A stretch of 39,685 bases of DNA from Pelomyxa schiedti. Lineage: Eukaryota; Evosea; Pelobiontida; Pelomyxidae. The position numbers and the translations under genes were made by a program. This document shows, in pieces, positions 10,222 through 24,950 of this stretch (the first letter of the stretch is position 1; each line of letters begins with the position of its first letter). The notes beneath the pieces were generated by a model. The model was given only the letters and a program-made list of their open reading frames with translations. It searched no databases and had not been told where the DNA came from. Location of the stretch: assembly GCA_020536535.1 (NCBI GenBank), contig JAHLWZ010000947.1, positions 1 to 39,685 on the forward strand, in the 5' to 3' direction.

Positions 10222-13200
10222 ATGTCAAGCACCAGCACCACGGGGTTGGTGTCGCCTGCGCCGTCGGCAGCGGCGATTGCGACCACGAGGCGGCGGACGG
10301 CCAGCGACGCGACGAGGTTCCCCGTCAGCCCCAGCCAGCTGGCCGCCCAGCTGCTGGCGTCGTCGCCGCCGCTCGGCGGCCCCGCCTACGCGTACTCCCC
10401 GTCCGGCTCCCCCACGCAGTTGGACGGGGTGCCCCCGCCCCCGCCGCCCCCGCCCCCCGCCACCTGCACGTCGCCGGCCTCCACTCGCCCGCTGTCCCCC
10501 ACGGCCTGGTGCCCCAGCCTCGGCCTCAGCCTGCCCGTGGGCGTCGCCCCGCCGCCGTTGCCTCCCGCGGCCGCCGCCTCCGCCACTGGGCGCGGGGTCC
10601 CGGCCAGCACGCCCCTCGCGATCCCCGGGCCCGCCACCGGCACAACCGCGCAGCAGCCCATCCCGATCCCCACGGGGACCACGGCGCGGCCGATGTCGCC
10701 GGTGGCGCTGTCCGCGCTGGCCGCGGCCATGTCCACGAGCGCGCCGCTGAGCGGGAGCGGGTGCTTGGTGGGCAGCCTGAGGTCCAGCACCCCCGTTACT
10801 CTAAGTGGAAATAGCAACTTCAGGCAGCACCAGCAACAGCAGCAGGCAAATGATGCCAGATCAAGCGACACTGCGGACGGTGTGTGTGGTTTTTTGGCTG
10901 TGTTGTGTTGTGTGTGTTGATTGTGAAAGTGGTTTGGTGCTGGGTGGTGTATGTATGGGATTATGGGATTGTTTGTGGCTAAATGTGAATATAGAAACAA
11001 TCACTGTTGGAGTGTGCTGTATGGAGGGCAAGCTTAACACATCCCCAATGATTGCTATAATATCTAGGCTGCGTAAATTCCGCAATGTTCGTGTGATCAC
11101 CATGCCCGCGAACGTGGGTGATGATGGAATAATTGATGGAAGCAGCAACATCTTTTCACTTCCCGTGGAGAACTGGCCTGTGGTGCAGTTTTTGGTCTGC
11201 TTTTACAGTGGAGGCTTTGATTTACGTTGTGCACAAGAGTATGTTAAACTAAGGCAACCAATGTGCATCAATAGTGTCTTGAACCAGCACGACCTATTAG
11301 ATAGGCGTGTTGTGTATACAATGCTGACTGAAGCGGGAATCCCAACCGCAACGTACCGCGTATACAACGACGTAGGTTTATCTATGTACTTTCTCAGTCT
11401 CATTAGAATCACAGCCAAGTGACGAAAATACGGACTTCATGGAGCTTCTCCACAACACCAGCCCCCACGAAGACGACGATCCCTCCGATTTAGCCCTACT
11501 GGAAATCGATGAAGATGAGTTGCTTGATCAACTCCTGGAGAATAAATCCAGAGTTTTAGCTCAGCACCCTGTAAGATTGCTTCTTCCTAAACCTGCTAAT
11601 CTTCTGTTTAGAAAGGGGACCCTTTACAAGAAACTGAGGACACAATCACTGTAGGTGATCATACATTCCGAAAGCCGTTTGTGGAAAAGCCTATCTATAG
11701 CGAAAACCACAATGTGTGCATATACTATCCAAGTTCCAGTGGAGGTGGTTGCAAGGTATTATTCAGGAAGGTAAAGGACAGATCGAGCAGATTTTTCCCA
11801 AAAATCAACATAGGTATTATGCCATGTCTTTGTTTTAAGCTTGACTCTTGGCAGTTAGGAGAGGGGCCTCCTACATTTATGAGGAGTACATCCCAACAAA
11901 CGGGGCTGATATAAAAGTGTATACAGTTGGGCCACAGTATGCACATGCTGAGGCAAGAAAATCTCCGACAGTCGACGGCCGTGTCAAACGGGGCAATGAT
12001 GGAAAAGAAGTATTCAAAGTAAGTTTGAAATAAAACTAATCAATACAGGTAAGATACCCAGTAATTTTGACAGCAATTGAGAAAGAAATAGCAAGCAAAA
12101 TAACTGAAAAATTTGGACAGAATGTATCAACACTCCCTACACTTTAAATGGAACACCACACAGATATGTGGATTTGACTTGCTTAGAACTGATGAGGCAA
12201 GCTATGTGTGCGACGTCAACGGATGGGCATTCGTCAAGGGAAGTCCCAAGTATTACTCAGATTGTGCTACAGTAGGCTCCTGCCCTTTTTTTTTGTAATA
12301 TTCAACCTTTTTTGTAGTTGCTATTTGAGATGTTTGAGTTTAATTTGCACCCTGGATTGGATCAGTTCTCTATGGCCACACTTCTAACCCAAGCAAATGA
12401 AGACCTCATTGATCAAAATTCTGAACTTCTGCAGCCTAGTAGAGGTCATTAGGAAACTATTCCCTGACACTTCAAGTAATTAACTCAGAGTTGAGGAATG
12501 TCCTCGCTGTTATTCGTCATGGAGATCGAACGCCTAAGGAAAAAGTCAAAGTGAAAATTTCACACCCTGCAGTTTTGAATTTATTCAAAGGACAAAACCC
12601 TTCAAAGCAGGTGACTGTTATCTGACACTTATTTTTCTTTATTAAGTTATCACAGGTGAAGCTTAAATCTGTGACTGAACTCAAAGCCTTGAAGAAAATT
12701 GTGAAGGAGATACTTAGTGCCGAGGAGACAAAAGCTCCCAACTCTCCTAAGCTCGAACCAAATGTAATTTTCTGTGTCTCTCCGAGTTTTCACTCCCTAA
12801 GGTGGAAGCTGGCCTGCGAGAAATTGATGAAGTTCTTCACCACAGCCACTTCCATGGAATCAACCGTAAGTGTCAAATAAAGCCTTTGAAATGGGTGTAT
12901 GCCAGCTCTTCTTCTATTCATAACTTATTACAACAAAATCTTCAGACACTCCGAGGAGGATGACAGTATGCAAGTCACTCTTTCATTGCTGATTTTCAAG
13001 CATGGAGGGGTACTGACGGACCTTGGCTGTGTGCAAGCAAGTGCACTAGGAAAGATGTATCGGCACAGGCAAGTTATCTTGTAGTTTCGTTCTTCTCACA
13101 ATCTCCAGGCAATACCCTGCTGATGCAGTATGGTTCTCCCCTACCATTGCATGCTTTTAAAAGCTCTTTACACAGCTTTCCATGCTAAGTTTGCACTCCA

Positions 13201-14643
13201 CCAATGCTCATGACTTAAAAATATATGCCTCGGACGAAGGCCGTGTGCAAATGACTGCAGCACATTTTTGTCGTTCCTTCTTGGACCTGGAGGAAGGAGC
13301 TATTACCCCGATATTGTTTGCTCTGGTGTGGCATGACCAGCGATCAAACATGCTGCTTGAGCATTCTGTGGCCGACAGGTTGGTTTACCTTTTCTTTTCC
13401 ACAACTTACAAGTTATAAAGCGAACGAATGAAAAAGGTCAAGCAGCAGCTTACTGGTATTTTAAACACAGATGTCGATATAAACACACTGGATCACAACT
13501 CTGAGTTTGCCGGTTTCCCAGTACATCTACTTGAAAAGCTTGGTCTTGACAAAATTGGCAATCCCTATGCTCATGCAACAAGAGTGTATGAAACAATAAA
13601 GAAAGGTACTCAATACCTCTCATCAAGTATTAATACTTTGCAGTTTGTGCACAAATGGAAGAGGATTTACACAAGCCACAACATTATCCACCACTCAAAA
13701 GAGTCTACACATTGTGGAAAAAAATTTGTACTCTGATGTTTGATACCAAGACCAGGGCCTTTGATGAAAGCAAATTTCCCGAGATTCTGGACTGTGCCAG
13801 ACATGATATGTTACACCACCATGAGAGGTACGCACGATAGAAACCCCAAAACAAAAACTAAAATGGCCAATTAGTGGAATTCCCTTCTGGGCCGTATTTG
13901 AGCAAGTAGAACCGCTGGCCAAATGGCTAGTACGGCACGAGTACGGCATCACTGAAGGCAGCAAAGAGGAGATTGGAATGGAGATATGTGAGCCCCTAGC
14001 CACCAAGCTGCTGAACGACTTGGTGCAAATGAGCCGGTTCCGCAAGCAAGTGTCCACAACCTCTCGGTTCTACTTCACCAGCGAGTCCCACATGCAAGCG
14101 TTGCTGAACCTGCTGCAGCAGCACCTGCACCTCACTTCGCAGACCACACCCACCACACTCAACTACCTCAGCCAGATAGTCCTCAAGATGTACGAACTCA
14201 ACAACAAGCCCATAGACAGCGAGGACCGCTTTGAAGTCGAACTCTGGATCAGCGAAGGTGCCGATCCCCACATCCCCCTCATAATGACCACCCCAACCCC
14301 ATCATCATCATCATCATCATCGTCCTCCTCCTCATCAACAGCAACATCAGCATACACTCCCTCATCATCATCCACATCATATTCCTCATCATCATCCACA
14401 GTACAAGTGCCACCCATGGCCAAATCCACGTCGGCACCGTGCAATTGCGGTGGCGTGGGGCAACTGCAGCCGCCGGCGTCGGCCACTGCGGCTGAGAGGA
14501 GTGTGTTGGCTGCGTTCCACAGGCTCACCTTCTTCACAAAGATGTCCCTGCAGCAGCTTCTGCTTTCTTTCCCGCAAATAAAGGCAACTGGGACACAGAC
14601 AAAGACTATCCACCCGTTCTGGGCTTCTCAGGGTTCTTATTAA
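10222..14643 (+). CDS. PPIP5K/Vip1 diphosphoinositol-pentakisphosphate kinase with histidine-phosphatase domain
   Basis: Predicted to make inositol pyrophosphates (1-InsP7, InsP8) from InsP6/5-InsP7 and to remove the same phosphate through its second domain. Exon 1 (about 10222-10870) encodes a GC-rich Pro/Ala/Ser/Thr region ending in [10 protein letters not shown]. The kinase part matches Vip1/PPIP5K throughout: [104 protein letters not shown]. The acid-phosphatase-like domain starts [20 protein letters not shown], with Arg-His-Gly intact, and includes [16 protein letters not shown] and [16 protein letters not shown] Ser-rich insert (about 14295-14400) lies near the end. The start may instead be the in-frame ATG at 10189. 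It lies 36 bases from the convergent EPG5 stop. Confidence 0.95.
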
Positions 14644-14679
14644 ACATTTAAGAAAAAGAAAAAGAGAAAATGTGAGTTT

Positions 14680-17600
14680 TTACAGTAGGTTTAGTGGTAT
14701 CAGAGAGTGCAGTTCATCAGAGAGGAAGTTGATGAGTGCGGGAAGGTGTGTGCTTATTGGGGGGTAAATGTGAGTGTCTGGGTGGGACATGAAGTCCTGC
14801 AGCTGCCGCAGAATTTGTAGTCCCAAGCTAGCATATTGTTGTCTCCTCTGTGCTGGGTAAGGATATTTGTGGGAGAGTGGAATTGTTACCGTGGAGTCAT
14901 CATCTTTCAGTCCCATCACAACCGCATTCAATGCGGTTTCTATTTGAAGTACCCCCAGGCAAATTCGTTCACTGTGGTGAGTGAGAGAATGAAACGTGAA
15001 CGCAAAAAGTACTTGGTTTGTATGGATGAAGTGCACTGTTTAATGCTATTGTTTGCTTCTTCAATTTTCTCTTCAATAGTTTTGTCTTTCTGTATTCTCT
15101 GCCAAGGGGTTAGTGTTTTTTACCACATAAGGCTCTACTCACAAAAAGCTGGAAGGAAAATAATGCCGGGGCACAACCCTTAGGGCAAGTTTGTTCTGGA
15201 AATCGAGTTAATTAACTTTACTTAGGGAGCGTGTATCACCTTTTGTAGTGTGATATTGTTCCGTTGTATAGAGTTTGTCTGAAAGTGCAAAGATGAGGTC
15301 ATTTGACATTTGATGTTTGGTAAGATTTGTAGCAAATGCGGAGGCCAGTTGTTTCATGGGGCGTAGCTCCTCAGAAAGGAACTCAGGAGTCTAGGTGTAA
15401 TTGGCAATACTTTTTTAAAGATAGTGACACACCGCCCGAAAATCGGGTGTGAGTACAAGGGGAAGGTTGATTGACATAGGACTTGCCCCAAATAGGTCCT
15501 CAACAAAAGCCACTCCACTGGAATTTAGTTGTCTTGACCATGTTGGAGGAAATGCTCTTGCTGGGAGATCAAAGTGCTTTTTGATCTTTTTTGGTTTATC
15601 CTTGTTCACAATAATCAGATCGTTCCAAAGCTTTGAAGTGTCTGTACGAGTTAGTTGACTATGACGGAGAACAAAGAAGTACCAAAGAGAAGCGGTGTTA
15701 AGACAGAGTACAAGCGATCAGGAAGATAAGTTGGAAGAACTGAGGATAGAACTGCAGTGGCGTGACTGTCAGATTTTGACGGGTGGATGTCTGTCATTTT
15801 GAGCCACAAAGTCATTGCGGTGTAAAGATCGGCAAGTTGCTGGTGCCTCTCCAACTGAGGAGATGCTAGAAAACTTCAGAGTACCTTAAAACAATGAATT
15901 CATACATGCTGTTTTGGCACTTTTGCTGTGGTAATCAGAATATTCAAAGAGTTTTTTGGATATCCGCTGCTTGAAGTCTCTATGTAGGGTCACAAAGTAA
16001 TCAGAAAGTGTGTTCATACAATGAAGAAGGTGTGTTCATCAACGAACAAGGATTGAGGCCACTAGGAAAGTCAAAGTACAGATAGAAGAACAACTGCCAC
16101 ATGACAGGGGCAATGGGCGTATCAATCTGCAGTGACAGAGCCCAGTTGCCGCACTGACTTACCTTAAGCTGATAGAGGATGGAATCTAAAGCAAGTTAGC
16201 AAGAAAAGCGGTCTAAGTCATTACCAAGTTGTGCAGGGGTGGGTTTCATGGATCGGATTTCATTTGCCAGTTTTTCCCTTTCAACGGACTCGTACTGTGC
16301 TTCGATAACTGCCATAATGGTGAGAAAATTGTAGAATGGCGTTAAGCATACAGAGTATTGACCACACTAACCAACTAGTGTCACTCATGCAATTTTTACC
16401 CCATAACCCAAACCACTCACTGCTTGGCTGAAGGGAGAGAAGAGAGGAAAACCGTTCCTCTGCATTGCCGCCTTTAAACCATGCACTGCCCCACCATCTG
16501 TACGGCTTCCTACAAAAGATCATTCCCACAGAATAAAATGAAAACCATACAATTCAAGATGCCGTTTATACGCATCAGAAAAAGCTGTTTGACAGTGAGC
16601 AATGGGCAATCTACCTTCCCCGCCAGTAAACGATGCAAAAAGCAGATGGTCCAGAACCACAACTGTTGCTTCATTTGTGTTCCAATTATCAACACTTGTG
16701 AGGACTATGGAGAACTAAGAATTATTTCATTCAATAGGAAGAAATACATTGGAACCAGAAGGCAGACACAAAACTGTCAATTGGCGACTGTAAGCGTAGA
16801 ACTTGTGATACAATTACTTGAGCCACTCGGACAGGGAAAGACTTCAGTTTGTCTTGGTTTCCAGTACGGGAGCATCTGGGTACATTAGAGCGCACAGACA
16901 TCAGCTCCTTTAAAAGGGTCAAGTGTATTTTTTTTTCTCCTTGTTCACCTTCCATGTCGCCTTCATTACTGGGGAAATATCCATATGGGGGTGATTGGCG
17001 ACAACGACGACAGGAACAATTTCAGATAAGACCCACAGGGTAGCCATATACTGTTTATGGTAGACCTTGCATTGTGTTACTTCGTTGTGATTTCAAATAA
17101 ATTAGTTGTACCAAGAATGAAAGGATTGACCAATTAGTGCTTCCTTCTCCAAACCAGTTTGTGGGATCACGACCAAATTGGGTAAGAAGGAGAACAAGGT
17201 ATAGGGGGAGAGGGTGCGCTAAGTTGTGAGAGAAATTATTCATATGGGCTTGGAAAGCCTTCAGATTCTGTATGCGATATTAAAGATTTGGGTAAGTCGC
17301 TTAATGCTTGCCTCATTCAGTATAGAAGCCACAGGGTCGTTCAGTGACAAAGGCTCTGGTGGTTGTTCCCTGATTACCTTTAAGGGAATGGATACCAAAT
17401 TTGTATACCTAGCAGAACGATAAAACAAAGACAGGCTAAAGAGGAACTCCCAACACCACTGGGTAAACGTGTTGATATGAGGCCACATCCATTGCAAAAG
17501 AGAAGACTGCTGGTATATACGGTAGTGCTGTGCCCAAGCCTGGATACTGGGGTAAAACTAAAGACTAGGGACGGATATTTACCTCCAAAACGAGGAGTGC

Positions 17601-20600
17601 AGTATCGCGAACCAGTACTGGACTTAAAAAGAGATTATTGGTCAACGCAACGGATTGTGAAGCGGTAGGAGGGGTGGCCCAATTAATTCGTGATAAAACT
17701 GATCTGGCAACAGCACATTCACTTGATTCCTTCCGAAAGTTTGCAAGAATTTAAGCTAGTGAACGAACGAACCATGGGAGAAAAAAGCCAAGATCGGATG
17801 ATTGCCACATCAGATATCTTGGGCTCCCACAACAGGAAGGACAATTGGGAAAGAATGTATTCAATAAGAGTTTTCCCTAGTTCTCTGAAGTGAACCTGAA
17901 TCAATTCAAGAAGCCAGGAAATCTGCATTAATGTGATTCACAATACAATGGGCACTCTGGGCCGTACAGATGATGGGTGTACCAAGCACAACTCGGATAG
18001 TAAACCGGCAGTAGCTTGGTATAATCCCTCTCGGGTACTACTCTCCAAGACTAAAACACTTCAGGGGATGGGTAATTTGCGACGGGCATACAGGAAACGT
18101 AGAACAATTCCGTTAGTATTACACAAGCCAAGTCAGTATCATCATTTTTCGCCAGGGAAATTAGTGACTGCACCAAAAATACTGCCTCTACCCCAGCAAG
18201 ACGAGACGCAAAATTGTGTCGGTGAAAACTCTCACCTAATGCATGAGAGAAGACCCAAAAAAAAAAAATTCTCACCTGCCATAAAGGAGTCCCAGCTTTT
18301 TTTGTCGCATGCAAATATGGGTTCTTCAGATATTGAACAAAGATAGAAATATCATAGGAGAATTACCTTGAGTGTCAGCTTGCTGGAGTCCGTAGGCCAA
18401 ACACAAAAAATGCCATGCCGTTTCGGAGGTTATTCTATCAAGTAAGTGTAGGTAATTCATTGCAGGTGGCATTACTAAACCGGTGGAATGGTAAGTTGCA
18501 CAGGAATTGCCACACTCCACTACTGTGTATTGGAAGGAGCGAATATGCAACCTAAGTTGGTTACTTTGATAAGTGTATCATTATTCATGCCGCTAGAAAC
18601 AATTCATTTATGGCAGATGATGGAGTATCAATGTGTCTGAGGAAGTGTGAGTTTTTCCACCTTGAAAATTAAAAACCTTTTCACGTGTTGATTTGCAATG
18701 GCATTGAGTAATGATATGCATGTCTTAGAAAGTAGTTTCATTAATTCTCGAAATTCACTCAGCTTTCCCATATTTCGGCACAAAATCATCAGCATCTTTT
18801 CTAGCCAGGCGCATCCCTCAATCCCTGTTGAGTATATGCCCTGTTATGTTTGTTTCAGTAACTTTATACAAACAAATGACGAAACCATTTCACTGCAAAC
18901 GTATTCACAGAAGGCGGTAAGCGGGACTTGTTTGATTATAGAAAGGAGATCGTTCTCGGTCAGTAACCATTCTTGATGGTTTTAATTTCGTTGAATGCTG
19001 TAATCTCATAATTGCGTACTTGCCGGGTTAACTACAATCCAATCCTCAACTTCAAGGTCGGTTCGAGGGTGCTCTGATGGTTTAGTGTGCACTTCATCTG
19101 GGGGAGCAGGAACTATCTGAAAAATATATCTCAGTACTGTAAGAATGTGCTCGCACTTGTTTTTATCCCTATAGTAAAGGTAAATGGCGGTAATGTCAAC
19201 AGAACATAGAAAATGCACCAGGTGGTTGAAAGCTGTATTAACATGTTTGGCCATATTAGGGAACAGTTTTGCGTATTCAGGAAGTGTTTTAAGATACAGA
19301 GGTGATCACTGAACGAAGCCACTCTATATAACGAATTAACCTGTACAAAATCAATGAAGATAACGGAATTATCCTGTACCAGCTGTGAAATCCAGCACGC
19401 CAAATCCTTGTAAAAGCTTAATAAAGGAAGTACAACTGGCACTGAATCAGCAGGAGATTTGATACTCGACGTTATGGTTGTCCCACAGATTTGAGAATTC
19501 GACGAAGGAACTGTAGTAATCTTTGCGCCATAGTGTGCACCTTTACTAATGAAGGAAAAGAGCACATGAATCATATGGCGTAACTGAGCTATTGCTTCAA
19601 GCCCGATTCCAGAACGAGAAGAAGGATAATCATCGGGGTATACTGACTTGAGAATTAGTTGCAGATTGTGTGTGGTCACTAAAACAAACCCGTGATAGGG
19701 CTGTCCGGGGGCAGTGAACCAAAAACTTGGAATAAGAATGTATCAATATAATTACAGACTCTCAATCTGGAGAGATGGGCTTCGTGGACATATTTTACAA
19801 ATCTCTTAACAACATGAATACTGGCACGTTGAGAAAATCAATACGTTTTGTGCTGCCTCTTTGTACTCTTCCAAAGTCTTTCTTAGCTTGGCAGCATTTT
19901 CATTGTTTAGGGTTGCTGTATGACAAACCTCCTCGCAAGTCAAGGCACCACCACAGATCCTGCATGTTCCCTTTACACTAACAGAATACTGTTTAACATC
20001 CCACAGTTTGGTTTGGATTTCTCTGCATTGATTTTTGTGGTGCTGTGTGGGTGAGAAAAGGTGCCATTTGTCAATTACCTACCAATAATTCAGGGAGGAA
20101 ATGTTCATAGATCTGTTGTTTATCATGGTATTCTGAAACCAGTTTCCAGAAGTCGCTATGGTAGAGTGGGTCCTGGTTCGTATGTGGGAATAAATTAGAG
20201 ACTCAGTGAAAGAGAACAAGTACCTCGGCTCTTATAATGTCACCAATTCGGGCATCTTCCTTTGCGCATTCCTGTTGGGTATCTAGCATTCTCTTTAGCC
20301 GGGATTGCAGAGACTCGACATTTTCTCCAGACATCACCGCGGGTTGAGTGTTACTAATAAACGCATGCAACTCAGGGTACTTTATGGTATTGAAACAGGT
20401 CAATGGAAAGAAGTAGGAATTAGAAAGCAAATGAATAAACACTAAACAAAAAAACCAAAAAAAAAAAACCAAAAAACCAAAAATACCAGCAAGGAGCCAC
20501 TGCTGGCGATGGCGGCGTTGTTGGTAATCGCAGCCGCGGGCTGAGTGGGATTCAGCAAAGCGGGATACACAGCGGATCCGTCCAACGGCGGGGCAGTAGG

Positions 20601-21008
20601 GGACAAGGTCGACTTGGCCATCACCAGCCCGTGGTTCTGCCACACCGCAGCGTCGAGCCTCCCGATCGCCGACGACGTCAGCGATGCCCACGACGTCCTC
20701 GCCACCACGTCCCCGCTCCCTCTCACGTCGTCGCCACCAACACCAACACCAACAGCAACGGGCCCAGCGCCGTCGGTGCTGCGCCTGATATTTTCCGTTG
20801 CGGTCGCGGTCGCCGTGGCGTGCTGGTCAAGAGACGAGGTGGCGTCGGAGGAGGAGGAGGGGGGGAGAGGCGGGGGGGGCTGGGGGACGTGCTTCTGGGT
20901 GTAGGGCCGCGGTTCGTCGTACCTCGTGGCTGCTGGTGTCTCTGGTGCTGGTTGCTGTTGTTGTGGGCGTTTGGTGGCTGGGCGCGGGCGCTCTGCCTGC
21001 ATCATCAT
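14680..21008 (-). CDS. EPG5-like autophagy tethering protein
   Basis: EPG5 tethers autophagosomes to late endosomes/lysosomes. The gene spans 6.3 kb with many small introns. The N-terminal exon is low complexity (Pro-, Ala- and Thr-rich); start 21008 (MMMQAERPRP) was chosen, and an in-frame ATG at 21080 is possible. Homology rests on several blocks aligned from memory to metazoan EPG5: YPELHAFISNTQPAV; HSDFWKLVSEYHDKQ (human HEFYELLLNYSRCRK); IQTKLWDVKQYSVSVKGTC (SRLWQFKEEQMSVQGIC) followed by TLNNENAAKLRKTLEEYKE; DWIVVNPA (SWILLNEDD); SFLLWEPKISDVAIIRSWLF (YLWQPSASEIAVIRDWLL); and the C-terminus YASLGLQILRQLQDFMSHPD (YQDQILQATQFIRHPGH). The middle (15.1-17.2 kb) is poorly conserved, so I cannot fix each exon. 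It is shorter than the ~2,580-residue human protein. Confidence 0.85.
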
Positions 21009-21247
21009 GGTGGCAACAAAACAGTTGTTGTGTTTCTGTTGTTTTGGGTTTTTTGTGGGTTGTTGGTTGGGGCAGAGCAAGTTGGGAGAGGGCGAGGGAA
21101 CTTAAGCTGGGGACGGTATGGAGCACGAGGGGGCAGAATGTAGGGCTGGGGGCGGAAGGGATGAGATCTGGCCCCAGGGTATTCTGTGCTTGATCAGCCA
21201 GATTTAGGTTAGTGTAAAAATCGCCAACGAAAGACAGAATTAAAAAA
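21009..21247. promoter_or_regulatory. Divergent promoter region (EPG5 / PP2A catalytic subunit)
   Basis: These 239 bases separate two start codons facing away from each other. If EPG5 starts at 21080 the gap is only 167 bases. I see no recognisable core promoter element. Confidence 0.45.
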
Positions 21248-22673
<1,426 letters not shown>

Positions 22674-22744
22674 AGACTTGTCCAAGTCCCAATGCATCCA
22701 AATTATGTTGAGACAGGTAAACAAATGGAATTCTTTTATGGTTG

Positions 22745-24477
22745 TTATGAGTAGCTGTTCAGCCACGTTTGAGCAAGGCTTCCCAGTTGTTTTGCTTTGT
22801 CCGTGACTGTAGTGGCCACTGCCTGAAAGTCTGTATTAGCAATGATGTTTCGCGCCATATCTGCCGCGGATACCGCTGCAAGAAGAGTGAACAATTGTGA
22901 GGCGGTAACCAATAGAAACACACCTGGTCCCATGTGTGATTCGTCCCGCTCGTAGTAACTTGAGGAGGAAATGGAAGCTGCTCCACTGAACCTGGGGGGA
23001 ACATTAAAAAAAAGTTGTGAAAGCATGGTCATACTTTGACAGTCTGCGCTCCTTCTCTGCTTCTTCTGCTGGTGAGGTTTCCTCAGAAAAATATTGGTCA
23101 CTTGATATGGATTTCGCTGCTGCGCCAAATTTCTTCTGGGCTGTCTCACTTGGGGCTATTTGAAGTTGATAAATATTAATTGTAGTGTGGCACACGTTGT
23201 CGGGTTGTTGACTGTGTTCCGTACGTGTCGTATTGTGGTCGGGAAGCCGGCTTGTTCAACCCATAGGGAACGCTCTCCCTGCCGAAACTCAACAAAAACA
23301 AATAAAGCGGTAATGTGTACATTTGATCGGGCAGAGCCGCTACAGTTGGTTCGTTATATTGAAACATAGTAGAACCCTTGCTGGAAGACTGTAAGTTAGA
23401 AAAGAGAGTGAGCCTCCAACAAACCTTGTTGTTGTTGTAACAGAGGCAGCAGCCAGAGAGGCAGCAGGAGTGGGCGCCTTGGTAGGGGTTGGCTCATCTA
23501 CCTCAAAGTCTCTGTTGTTGGGGTTACTCAAAAGGATGAAGAACTACAGAAGAGTGCACTTGAAGAATGAGTCTGTGTCCACCTTGACTCCTCCAAGACC
23601 CTTCTTTGCGGGCGTAATTTTTTTTATTGCCGTTGTTGAGGGGTCTGATTGCGCTGGTGTATATGATGTTGCTGTAGTGGTCGGTGTAGGTGTCGATGTA
23701 GGTCCCGTGTGCCTGTGTGGGTAAATACCAATTATGATACTGGGAAAAACTATACTTTTCTTCTGTGGTCGACCGTGCAGGTTCCACAGAACCAAAAGGC
23801 GTTTCAATAACTTTCCTTTGGATTTTTATTGCTAATTAGAAACCAAATAAAAACGGAGAATGCCGTACGTGGTCGTCCCTGATGAAGCAAGTATTTTCAG
23901 CTTCTGGCGATAGAGCTGGGCAGCGCGAGTTATGTACTTCTGCTCAGTAGCATCACTAACACCATGCTTTCTATAAAAAATGGGACAAGGTGGCACACTG
24001 TGTAAACTGCTAACCTCAAGAAGTCCCTACACTTGAGGTTTCCACCAACCTCCATTAACTTCAACTCATTGTGTCTCCAGGTGTCCAGCAGTGGGGACCT
24101 GGGCACCAAGTCATAACACGCCCAAAGAGAGCCAAGAATTTACCTCACAAAACTGATGTGCGTACCCAAACTCCTGTGGTTAGCAGCGCAGTTTGTACAA
24201 ATATATATTGCATGCGACACCGATGCCCACTGAGGCAATTTACTACTGCAATCAAAGCACACCTTGTTGTTGGAAAGAAAACAAAAAAAAAAAAGAAAAG
24301 AAAAGTCATCCACCATGTCACAATGGCAAAAGTAAAAAATAAAAAATAAAATCCAAAAAAAAAAAAGGCAACCTTGTTTTCAGGCAAAGCCATCTGCTTC
24401 TTGAAAAACGCATGCACGTCTTCAAGCGGAACCACCTCGTTACCACTCCCGACACTTGATCCTGTTGTCGCGCTCAT
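22745..24477 (-). CDS. ArfGAP2/3 (Glo3-type) Arf GTPase-activating protein
   Basis: Stimulates GTP hydrolysis on Arf in COPI vesicle coats at the Golgi. After exon 1 ([19 protein letters not shown]...) the zinc finger reads CFDC-x16-CTNC with [14 protein letters not shown] between. It is followed by [14 protein letters not shown] (catalytic Arg in HRSLG), [17 protein letters not shown], and [20 protein letters not shown]. Downstream are a Lys-Gly segment ([11 protein letters not shown]) and two ISS motifs ([38 protein letters not shown]) like the Glo3 regulatory motifs of ArfGAP2/3. These separate it from ArfGAP1. The C-terminal helix is [20 protein letters not shown]. The first intron holds A-rich simple sequence (24277-24370). 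The start at 24477 is 69 bases from the upstream same-strand gene's stop. Confidence 0.9.
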
Positions 24478-24546
24478 CGTCTACTGATTGTTTCTTTGTT
24501 TGTGTTGATTTTGTTTTTTTCTTTTTTTATATCGATCTCTCTCAGA

Positions 24547-24909
24547 TCAATTGTGACTGGGAGGGTTTTGGTTGATGAATGGACCTGAGGACTGGAACAA
24601 CAACTGAGACAACACAGCGGGGAGGGTTGCTGCGTTGGCTCCGGCGAGGTTGTTGTGGGCTGTGTTGCTGTTTGCGGATTGTGGGAGGAGAGAGGCCCAG
24701 GCCTGGGGGGGTATGGATGATAGCTGTTGTGCTTGGTTTGTGTTGTTAGTGTTGGTTCCGCACATAGTTCCTTGCAGGAAGTTTGAAAGTACTTGCGCAC
24801 TTGCACTTGGAGTCTGTGGAGAATAGTTTAGCTATTTTCTGAGATAGGGAGTTGTCTTGAACATACTAAGTTGCCAGCTCCGAAATTGAAGCCCAACTGC
24901 TGTTGCTGC

Positions 24910-24950
<41 letters not shown>

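Noticed and set aside
10277-10750. Arg/Pro-rich 157-codon frame inside the PPIP5K first exon
   Set aside because: An alternative frame of the same GC-rich exon; only the PPIP5K frame joins in phase to the conserved kinase exon.
14836-19981. Many plus-strand frames of 60-140 codons
   Set aside because: They lie opposite the spliced EPG5 coding strand, show no domain, and are broken where EPG5 exons align with the family.
20631-21193. GC-rich plus-strand frames of 119-170 codons
   Set aside because: They are antisense shadows of the Pro/Ala/Thr-rich EPG5 first exon; Gly/Arg-rich composition follows from the GC bias.
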